From contig JASFRI010000309.1 in assembly GCA_050115015.1 (NCBI GenBank), forward strand, positions 1-5,284: a DNA stretch of 5,284 nucleotides, written 5' to 3'. Made by a program: the position numbers and the translations under genes. The DNA is from JASFRI01 sp050115015. GTDB taxonomy: Bacteria; Acidobacteriota; Polarisedimenticolia; CBDVAL01. Below the pieces are notes generated by a model. The model did no database searches and was not told the DNA's origin. It saw nothing but the letters and a program-made list of their open reading frames with translations. Below are positions 1-5,284 of this stretch, in pieces; the stretch's first letter is position 1; every line of letters begins with the position of its first letter.

Positions 1-1
1 C

Positions 2-1351
2 TCCTCGAGGGGGCTGCGCCTCGGGGAGGTCCGGCTGCGCTGGACAGGCCTGGGGGTGCCCGCGCTCCTGATCCTGGCGGTCATCCTGGTCCAGCTCGTC
101 CCGATCCCGTCCGCGGTGCGCGGCGCGTTTTCGCCCGGAATGGCCGCGCTGGAGACCCCGGTGGACGTCGTCCTCACGGGGGATGGACCCGCGGGCGATC
201 CGCACCGCTGGGCGCCGGTCTCGCTGCGACCGGGGCAGACGCTGGATGCGTTCCTGTTGCTGCTGGCGTACATGGCGCTGTTCCTCATGGTGTTCAACCT
301 GGTGGACAGCCGCGAGAGCCTGGTGCGGATCTGCCGCGACCTGGTGATCCTGGGGGCGCTGGTCGCCATGGTGGGGCTGGTGCAGGACCTGAGCGGCACG
401 GAGCGGATCTTCGCGATGAAGACGCTGCGATTCGGTGGGGCGCCGTACGGGCCGTTCATCAACCACAACAACTTCGCGGGGCTGATGGAGATGACGCTGC
501 CCATCGGGTTCGGCCTCCTGCTCCGGCGCGTGCTCCGTCCGCCGGAAGCCCGCCCCCAGGGCGCACCCTCGGAGCCCGCGGGGCCGGGCTCCACGGCGAG
601 GCGGCTGCTCGACGGGAACGTCGAGCCCCGGGGGGCCCGCTCCGGCCAGATCGTCCTTCTCGGTCTCGCGCTGGCCATCATGCTGGCGGCCCTCCTGCGG
701 AGCCTGTCCCGGGGAGGCTTGCTGTCGCTGATGGCGGCGACGGCTCTCGTCGTGCTCCTCCTGATGCTCAGTGGCAGGCTCGGCCGGTGGGAGGTCGGCG
801 TCCTGGTCGCCGTCGTGGCGGCGGGAGCCGCGCTCTTCCTCTGGATGGGGCCCGGCGAGGCCCTCGACCACTTCCGTCAGGCGGAGAGCCTGGGCAACGA
901 ACCGTCACTGGTGCAGCGCACGATGGTCTGGGGCTCGACGATGAAGCTGTTCGAGGACTTCCCGGTCCTGGGGGTGGGCCTCGGCGCGTACGCGCCGGCG
1001 TTCCTGCACTACTACCCCTCGGGTACCATGAACCTCTGGCTCCAGGCCCATAACGACTACGTGCAGATCCTGGCGGAGATCGGCATCGTGGGGACGGCGG
1101 TGGTGGCCTACGGCCTGATCGTCTTCCTGCTCCGGATCTTCGCGGCTCTGGTGTCCTCCCGGGAACCGGTCCGGGAGCGGTTCCTCTACTACGGCCTCGT
1201 CACCGGCATCCTGGCGATCCTGTTTCACGCGGTGGTCGAGTTCAACCTGCAGGTGCCTGCGAACGCCGCCTTCTTCGTCGTGCTGTGCGCGCTGGCGCTG
1301 GCGCAGCGCAACCGGTTCCGCCGCACCCGGACCCCCGAGGTGACCCCATGA
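2..1351 (+). CDS. O-antigen ligase/polymerase family (Wzy_C) membrane protein, 5'-truncated
   Basis: This is an integral inner-membrane protein of the WaaL/Wzy superfamily, which joins lipid-linked glycan units to each other or to an acceptor on the periplasmic side. The reading frame is open from base 2, and a GTG at 56 falls inside the first visible hydrophobic helix, so the true start is probably upstream; 449 residues are visible. Numbering from that GTG, I see the family's W-x-P-x-S-L-x-P-x-x-T stretch (52-62), GPFINHNNFAG (132-142), LSRGG (217-221), the large extracytoplasmic loop (about 264-340) ending in AHNDYVQ (331-337), and HAVVEFNLQVPANA (391-404). About nine or ten hydrophobic segments are visible, followed by a basic tail. 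A Pro/Ala/Arg-rich hydrophilic stretch at 158-197 is probably a cytoplasmic loop. It overlaps the next gene by four bases (ATGA). Sequence alone does not separate polymerase from ligase. Family confidence is high; specific role is unknown. Confidence 0.9.
   Translation, partial: SSRGLRLGEVRLRWTGLGVPALLILAVILVQLVPIPSAVRGAFSPGMAALETPVDVVLTGDGPAGDPHRWAPVSLRPGQTLDAFLLLLAYMALFLMVFNLVDSRESLVRICRDLVILGALVAMVGLVQDLSGTERIFAMKTLRFGGAPYGPFINHNNFAGLMEMTLPIGFGLLLRRVLRPPEARPQGAPSEPAGPGSTARRLLDGNVEPRGARSGQIVLLGLALAIMLAALLRSLSRGGLLSLMAATALVVLLLMLSGRLGRWEVGVLVAVVAAGAALFLWMGPGEALDHFRQAESLGNEPSLVQRTMVWGSTMKLFEDFPVLGVGLGAYAPAFLHYYPSGTMNLWLQAHNDYVQILAEIGIVGTAVVAYGLIVFLLRIFAALVSSREPVRERFLYYGLVTGILAILFHAVVEFNLQVPANAAFFVVLCALALAQRNRFRRTRTPEVTP
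1337..1343 (+). promoter_or_regulatory. Ribosome binding site for the aminotransferase
   Basis: GAGGTGA lies four bases before the ATG at 1348, inside the last codons of the upstream membrane-protein gene. It supports starting at 1348 rather than at the in-frame GTG at 1285. The extra 21 residues from 1285 would be Ala/Pro/Arg-rich and have no counterpart at the N-terminus of this family. Confidence 0.6.
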
Positions 1352-2481
1352 GCGTACCCCTTCTGGACCTCCGGGCCCAGCACGCGACGATCCGCGCCGA
1401 GGTGGAGGCAGCCGTACATCGCGTGATGGACTCCCAGCACTTCATCCTGGGGGAGGAGGTGGCCGCCTTCGAGCGCGAGGTGGCCGATCGCGTCGGTGCG
1501 GCGCACGCCATCGGCGTGGCCTCGGGAACGGACGCGTTGCTGCTCGCCCTCCGGGCCGTGGGGATCGCCTCGGGCCAGGAGGTGGTCGTCCCCACATTCA
1601 CCTTCTTCGCCACCGCCGGCGCCGTGATCAACGCGGGAGGGCGGCCGGTGTTCGTGGACATCGAGCCGCGGAGCTTCAACCTGGATCCCGGCCGGTTGGA
1701 GGAGGCCCTCACCGAGCGGACCGGCGCGATCATCGCGGTCCACCTGTTCGGACAGTGCGCGGACATGGAGCCGATCCTCGGCCTCGCAGCGGCCCGCGGT
1801 ATCCCGGTCATCGAGGACGCGGCGCAGGCCATCGGGGCGCGGTACCGCGAGCGTCCGGCGGGGAGCATGGGCTCCGAGGGGTGCTTCTCCTTCTTCCCCT
1901 CCAAGAACCTCGGAGGGTACGGGGACGGCGGGCTCGTGGCCACCGGGGACCCGGATCTCGCGGCCCGCGTCCGGCGGCTGCGGGTCCACGGGCAGTCGGG
2001 CACGTACCTCCACCAGGAGGTCGGGTTCAACAGCCGGCTGGACGCGCTCCAGGCGGCGGTCCTCCGGGTCAAGCTGCGGTTCCTCGACGGGTGGGCCGAG
2101 GGACGGCGGCGCAACGCCGAGCGCTACCGGGAGGCGTTCCGGGCGGCGGGACTGGCGGTGGAGGCGGGCGGCCCCGTCGGCCTCCCGGAGGAGCTTCCGG
2201 ACCGGTATCATGTCTACAATCAGTTCGTGATCCGCGTGGAACGACGTGACGCGCTCCAGGCGTGGCTCAAGGAGCGCGGGATCGGAACGGCCGTCTACTA
2301 TCCGCTGCCGCTCCACCGGCAGGAGTGCTTCGCGGACCTGGGACAGGGCGGCCGGGATCTTCCGGTGGCACAGGCCGCCTGCCGGGAAGTGCTCGCCCTG
2401 CCGGTCTTTCCGGAGCTCGCTGCCGCACAGCAGGATGAGGTCGTCGATGACGTGTGCGCCTTCTACGCGGAGGCACGCTGA
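1348..2481 (+). CDS. DegT/DnrJ/EryC1/StrS family sugar-nucleotide aminotransferase (WbpE / C-3 type)
   Basis: This is a cytoplasmic PLP-dependent (fold type I) aminotransferase that moves an amino group, usually from glutamate, onto a keto-sugar nucleotide to make an amino-sugar precursor. It has 377 residues, a normal length for the family. Visible motifs are ASGTDALLLAL (58-68, cofactor phosphate binding), PTFTFFAT (82-89), VIEDAAQ (154-160, with D157 pairing with the pyridine nitrogen), SFFPSKNLGGYGDGG (181-195, with K186 the Schiff-base lysine), RVHGQ (212-216), and GFNSRLDALQAA (226-237). The set H-L-F-G-Q-C-A-D-M at 132-140 and T-A-V-Y-Y-P at 314-319 resemble WbpE, the UDP-3-oxo-GlcNAcA aminotransferase, and nucleotide-sugar C-3 aminotransferases such as QdtB/DesV. 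The lysine motif argues against GDP-perosamine synthase. The exact substrate cannot be read from this window because no partner oxidase or dehydrogenase is present. The gene overlaps its upstream neighbour by four bases and its downstream neighbour by one. Confidence 0.92.
   Translation: MSVPLLDLRAQHATIRAEVEAAVHRVMDSQHFILGEEVAAFEREVADRVGAAHAIGVASGTDALLLALRAVGIASGQEVVVPTFTFFATAGAVINAGGRPVFVDIEPRSFNLDPGRLEEALTERTGAIIAVHLFGQCADMEPILGLAAARGIPVIEDAAQAIGARYRERPAGSMGSEGCFSFFPSKNLGGYGDGGLVATGDPDLAARVRRLRVHGQSGTYLHQEVGFNSRLDALQAAVLRVKLRFLDGWAEGRRRNAERYREAFRAAGLAVEAGGPVGLPEELPDRYHVYNQFVIRVERRDALQAWLKERGIGTAVYYPLPLHRQECFADLGQGGRDLPVAQAACREVLALPVFPELAAAQQDEVVDDVCAFYAEAR
2469..2473 (+). promoter_or_regulatory. 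Ribosome binding site for the TPR protein
   Basis: GGAGG lies seven bases before the ATG at 2481, an ideal spacing, within the final codons of the aminotransferase gene. It fixes the start at 2481. An in-frame GTG at 2454 lies upstream of this site and would add nine residues, and an ATG at 2496 is poorly spaced. Confidence 0.7.
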
Positions 2482-3758
2482 TGTCCCGCGGCGGCATGCG
2501 CGCCGTGGTCCTCACGGGCTGTGTCGCCTGCCTGGGGCTGCTTTCGTGGCGGCTCGTGGCGGACCGGCTGGAATACCGGGCGGAGGACGCGCTCTGGGAA
2601 GGTGATGTCGCCCTGGCGATCACGCGTTTCGAGCAGGCCCGGCGCTGGGACCCCCTCGACCCCGAGCCGCGCATCGGCCGGGCGGACGCGCTGTTCGACC
2701 GCGCCGAGGATCAGGAGCTGGGCGCCGACGGCGCCATCCGGGATCTGGAGAACGCCATCGACGGCTACCGGGACGCGCTACACCTCGCCCCCGACGATGC
2801 CTACGCCTGGTCCCAGCTGGGCCGTGCCTACGGCTCCCTCGCCGTCGCGCGGCGGGCGTCGGAGGACATCGACCTGTCCCGGCTCCTCGCGGCCGGCCCG
2901 CCGCCGATGTCGCGCGAGGACCAGATCGCTGCGCTCGCGATGACGCGCGCCGTGGACCTCGAGCCGAACAACTACGATTTCATCAACTTCTTCGCGCACT
3001 TCCTGGACGCGCGGGGGGATCCGCGGGCGCTGGACTGGTACCGGCGGGGGGCCCGCACGTTGCCGCGGCTGCTGAAGCACCCATACCTGGAGAGCAAGAA
3101 CCTCCCCGACGAGATCGCCGACGCGGCTGTCGCTGGTGCCCGGGAGGCGGTGGCGACGGAAAGCGTGGTCCCGGACACGGAGATCCTGGAGGAGATCGCG
3201 GTGTTCCTGGCGCGTCGCGGCGACGTGCGCGGGGCGATCGCGGCAAACGCCGAGGCGATCAATCTCTACGAGAGCCGTCGTTTCATCCACCCGCATCTGC
3301 CCTGGATCTGGACACGGCAGGGGAACTGGCTCAAGAGCGTCGGGGACCGCGAGGCCGCCCGCGAGGCTTTCGAGACGGCGCTGGAGCTCGACCCCGGACG
3401 GGCGTCCGCGCACTTCGCGCTGGGGCGTCTGGCGGCCGAGGACGGCGATTGGGTCGAGGCCGTCAAGCACTTCCGGGCGGCACGCAACCAGGTCCCCGGA
3501 AACCTCCGGTTCCAGATGGAACTCGCACGGACCCTGGAGGAGTCAGGAGACCTGGAGGGGGCCGTGCGGGAGTACGAGCGCGCCCTGAAGCTCGAGGGGG
3601 GAGCCATCCCCGCGTCCATGGCGCTCGTGGACCTGCACCGGCGACAGGGGGCCTATGACGAGGCGATCCGCCACGCGCGCCGCCTTGTGGAGCTCGAGCC
3701 CGACGAGCCCGCCTTCGCCCGGCAACTGGCCGAGCTGAACGCGAGGCTCCAGTTCTGA
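2481..3758 (+). CDS. Membrane-anchored tetratricopeptide repeat (TPR) protein
   Basis: This 425-residue protein has one N-terminal hydrophobic segment (about 8-27, after an Arg-containing start) and then a long soluble domain, so it is probably tethered to the inner membrane with the TPR domain in the periplasm. Four consecutive TPR units of about 34 residues are clear near the C-terminus: 276-306, 308-340, 341-374 and 375-408. They show G-D...A...F..AL.L.P features, such as the ETALELDP ending at 305. Less regular TPR-like pieces occur at 33-61 (ends DPLDP), 65-105 (ends LAPDD), 108-163 (ends LEPN, with a loop at about 128-146) and 163-197. TPRs bind proteins or peptides and have no catalytic role. 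Its place between polysaccharide genes suggests an accessory partner for the polymerase/ligase; some Wzy_C proteins carry TPRs fused at their C-terminus. The partner is inference. Stop and next start overlap as TGATG. Confidence 0.88.
   Translation: MSRGGMRAVVLTGCVACLGLLSWRLVADRLEYRAEDALWEGDVALAITRFEQARRWDPLDPEPRIGRADALFDRAEDQELGADGAIRDLENAIDGYRDALHLAPDDAYAWSQLGRAYGSLAVARRASEDIDLSRLLAAGPPPMSREDQIAALAMTRAVDLEPNNYDFINFFAHFLDARGDPRALDWYRRGARTLPRLLKHPYLESKNLPDEIADAAVAGAREAVATESVVPDTEILEEIAVFLARRGDVRGAIAANAEAINLYESRRFIHPHLPWIWTRQGNWLKSVGDREAAREAFETALELDPGRASAHFALGRLAAEDGDWVEAVKHFRAARNQVPGNLRFQMELARTLEESGDLEGAVREYERALKLEGGAIPASMALVDLHRRQGAYDEAIRHARRLVELEPDEPAFARQLAELNARLQF
3743..3746 (+). promoter_or_regulatory. 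Weak ribosome binding site for the guanylyltransferase
   Basis: Only a short GAGG, eleven bases before the ATG at 3758, precedes this start; it is weaker and further away than at the other junctions. With the TGATG overlap, this suggests that translation depends mainly on ribosomes finishing the TPR gene and restarting. Confidence 0.35.
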
Positions 3759-4804
3759 TGGCCAGCGACGGCCGCCTCTACCCGGTCATCCTGGCGGGCG
3801 GCTCCGGGACGCGCCTGTGGCCGCTGAGCCGCCATGACCGACCGAAACCCTTCGTGGCCCCGTTCGGCGGGAAGACGCTGCTGGAGATGGCCTGGGATCG
3901 GGCCGCGGCCCTGGCGCCGCCGGACCGGATCCACGTCGCCACGGCGGAGCGGCTCGCCGGTCGGGTCCGGCGTGCCCTGCCGGACCTGGACGCCGGGAAC
4001 CTCATCGTGGAGCCGGTGTCCCGGGACACGGGGCCCGCGGCGGCGTACGCCTCATGGCGAATCCTCGAGCGGGATCCCGAGGGTCTGGTGACGCTCCTGC
4101 CCGCGGATCAGCTGATGGAGGACAAGCCCTTTGCCCGGGCCCTCGCGAGCGCGGCGCAGGCGGTGCGGGAGCGGGATGTCCTCGTCTGCCTGGGGATCCG
4201 CCCCGATCGTCCGGCCACGGGGTTCGGCTACATCGAGGTGGAGGTACCTCCGCGGCACGCGGAGGGATGCGCGGTGGCCCGCTTCACCGAGAAGCCCGAT
4301 GCCAGGCGCGCCCGTGCGCTGCTGAAGGGCGGCCGCGCATTGTGGAATGCCGGTATCTTCGTCTGGCGCGCCCGTACCTTCCTCGAGGAGGCGGACCGGG
4401 TCGCCCCCGAGCTCCGGGTGGGACGCCTTCCGGAGGTGGACGCGGTGGCGTACTTCCGCGGGGTTGGTCCGGCGGCGGTGGACCGCGCCGTCATGGAGCG
4501 CACCTCACGCGCCTGGGTCGTGGCCGCGGAGATGGGCTGGGACGATCTCGGGGGATGGGACGCCCTCGGGAGACACCTCGAGACGGATGGCGAGGGGAAC
4601 GCGGGACACGGTCCCCGTTTCGCCCTGGACTCCCGGGGGTGTATCGTGCACGCGAAGGGGCGTACCGTCGTCCTGGTGGGCGTGCGGGACCTGGTGGTCG
4701 TCGAGTCGGGCGACGTGCTGATGGTGGCGGACCGCAGCTCCGCCGAGAGGGTGCGGCAGGTCCCGGAGATGCTGGCCCGGGCCGGCCGGGAGGACCTGGT
4801 ATGA
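3758..4804 (+). CDS. manC: Mannose-1-phosphate guanylyltransferase (GDP-mannose pyrophosphorylase), single-domain
   Basis: This cytoplasmic enzyme catalyses mannose-1-phosphate + GTP to GDP-mannose + pyrophosphate, supplying mannose and GDP-derived deoxysugars for the polysaccharide. It has 348 residues. Visible motifs are the nucleotidyltransferase signature LAGGSGTRLWPLSR (12-25) followed by P-K-P-F (29-32), EPVSRDTGPAAAYAS (85-99), LLPADQ (113-118), GIRPDRPATGFGYIE (146-160), FTEKP (176-180), LWNAGIFVWRA (195-205) and EMGWDDLGGWDAL (258-270). The C-terminal part (about 285-335) matches the short beta-rich end of this family, with G-V-R-D-L-V-V-V at 308-315. It lacks the cupin phosphomannose-isomerase domain of the bifunctional ~480-residue AlgA/ManC proteins, so mannose-6-phosphate would come from another enzyme. 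Compared with the usual forms, PADH reads PADQ and PKQF reads PKPF. A different sugar-1-phosphate nucleotidyltransferase is possible but less likely. The symbol is assigned by family. Confidence 0.9.
   Translation: MASDGRLYPVILAGGSGTRLWPLSRHDRPKPFVAPFGGKTLLEMAWDRAAALAPPDRIHVATAERLAGRVRRALPDLDAGNLIVEPVSRDTGPAAAYASWRILERDPEGLVTLLPADQLMEDKPFARALASAAQAVRERDVLVCLGIRPDRPATGFGYIEVEVPPRHAEGCAVARFTEKPDARRARALLKGGRALWNAGIFVWRARTFLEEADRVAPELRVGRLPEVDAVAYFRGVGPAAVDRAVMERTSRAWVVAAEMGWDDLGGWDALGRHLETDGEGNAGHGPRFALDSRGCIVHAKGRTVVLVGVRDLVVVESGDVLMVADRSSAERVRQVPEMLARAGREDLV
4788..4793 (+). promoter_or_regulatory. Ribosome binding site for the second membrane protein
   Basis: GGGAGG lies seven bases before the ATG at 4801, inside the last codons of the guanylyltransferase gene. 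It supports 4801 as the start of the downstream gene, whose stop lies outside the window. Confidence 0.65.
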
Positions 4805-5284
4805 GACAGATCCAGACCGGGAATGCGGCGCGGTCCCTGCGCAGCAACGAGTGGCTGCTCAAGCACCTGCCGGCGCTGACGGTGGCGATCGTCGCCGCCT
4901 ACATGCTGGGGACGACCTTCGCCCTGAAATGGCCGGTCTTCATCTCGATCCTGCTGCTCCTCGGCGCCCTCGCCGGCCTCGCCGTCCTGCGCCAGCCGCT
5001 CCTGGGCTACTACGTCCTGGTGGCGGCGTTCGCCGCGGACAACAGCCTCGAAGCGCTCCAGGTGGTGACCCCCATGAAGATCCTGGGCGCCGCCGTGGTC
5101 CTCGCCTGGCTGCTGGCCTACATGACCCGGCGGGACTACCATCTGCACCCCACTCCGGTCCTCTGGGCGGCCGGGGCTTTCCTCCTGTGGATGTTCATCT
5201 GCATCTTCGTCGCCGAGGACCTGGGCGCGGCCCTGGCGAAGATGGGGACCTACGTCCAGCTCGGCTTCCTGATGGTCATGACGG
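4801..5284 (+). CDS. Multi-pass membrane protein, probably O-antigen ligase/polymerase-like, 3'-truncated
   Basis: The frame starts with ATG at 4801, overlaps the guanylyltransferase stop as ATGA, and stays open to the window end, giving 161 N-terminal residues. After a polar start of about 20 residues there are five or six hydrophobic segments, near 24-40, 44-63, 66-80, 92-108, 117-137 and 148-161. The pattern is typical of the N-terminal half of O-antigen ligase/polymerase proteins: R-Q-P-L-L-G-Y-Y at 64-71, a P-M-K-I-L-G at 91-96, then a helix with W-L-L, a short basic loop (T-R-R at 109-111) and a helix ending in V-A-E-D (137-140). The diagnostic Wzy_C region lies beyond the edge, so the family call rests on this pattern and on operon context. 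It is not an obvious duplicate of the first gene. Alternatives are another polysaccharide membrane protein such as a flippase or an exosortase-related protein. Confidence 0.65.
   Translation, partial: MRQIQTGNAARSLRSNEWLLKHLPALTVAIVAAYMLGTTFALKWPVFISILLLLGALAGLAVLRQPLLGYYVLVAAFAADNSLEALQVVTPMKILGAAVVLAWLLAYMTRRDYHLHPTPVLWAAGAFLLWMFICIFVAEDLGAALAKMGTYVQLGFLMVMT

Noticed and set aside
56..58. GTG at 56 as the true start of the first gene
   Set aside because: The frame is open to the window edge, the GTG lies at the beginning of a hydrophobic helix directly after a basic segment typical of an inter-helix loop, and no convincing stop or promoter precedes it. The gene most likely begins upstream.
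1225..2316. A 363-codon open frame on the minus strand opposite the aminotransferase gene
   Set aside because: Long antisense frames are expected in DNA with very high GC at third codon positions. Its translation is rich in Arg, Pro, His and Glu with no recognisable domain, and it lies opposite a well-supported conserved enzyme.
2481..2531. Possible lipoprotein signal in the TPR protein: L-T-G-C at residues 11-14
   Set aside because: Only about four hydrophobic residues precede the cysteine, too short for a normal lipoprotein h-region, and the hydrophobic stretch continues to about residue 27. A transmembrane signal anchor fits better.
4228..5148. A 306-codon minus-strand open frame spanning the end of the guanylyltransferase and the start of the last gene
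   Set aside because: It is a low-complexity Arg/Ser/Pro-rich translation with no domain, and it crosses the junction of two well-supported plus-strand genes.
1..5284. Search for terminators, internal promoters, tRNA/rRNA genes, CRISPR arrays, insertion sequences or large repeats
   Set aside because: There is no intergenic space, and I saw no repeat array, inverted-repeat pair with a T-tract, transposase-like protein or RNA gene by eye. Short GC-rich palindromes within the genes are expected at this base composition.

Overview
The window is a GC-rich (roughly 70% by eye) bacterial segment lying wholly inside one plus-strand operon for making a surface polysaccharide (exopolysaccharide, capsule or O-antigen). 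It holds five genes, the first and last cut by the window edges, and no intergenic DNA: each junction is a 1- or 4-base stop/start overlap. Nearly every third codon position is G or C, all four visible stops are TGA, and Shine-Dalgarno-like sequences precede the starts. This suggests a high-GC diderm such as Acidobacteriota, Gemmatimonadota, Myxococcota or a related soil lineage. No taxonomic marker is present, so this is a guess.

Layout: (1) 2-1351, a multi-pass O-antigen ligase/polymerase family (Wzy_C) protein missing its N-terminus. (2) 1348-2481, a PLP-dependent DegT/DnrJ/EryC1/StrS sugar aminotransferase that resembles the WbpE / C-3 aminotransferase branch. (3) 2481-3758, a membrane-anchored tetratricopeptide repeat (TPR) protein. 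(4) 3758-4804, a single-domain mannose-1-phosphate guanylyltransferase (ManC type). (5) 4801 to the window end, the N-terminal 161 residues of a second multi-pass membrane protein, probably another O-antigen ligase/polymerase-like protein.

How they fit together: the guanylyltransferase makes GDP-mannose and the aminotransferase makes an amino-sugar nucleotide, both precursors for a repeat unit. The Wzy/WaaL-like membrane proteins would polymerise or transfer the lipid-linked glycan outside the cytoplasmic membrane. The TPR protein may be an accessory scaffold for one of them. Glycosyltransferases, flippase, export genes and the oxidase/dehydrogenase feeding the aminotransferase are not in the window.

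I found no RNA gene, mobile element, CRISPR array, internal terminator or clear internal promoter, and no convincing new kind of system. The points most worth following are the two different polymerase/ligase-like genes in one operon, the separate TPR gene next to a Wzy_C protein, and the unusual motif residues in the guanylyltransferase.
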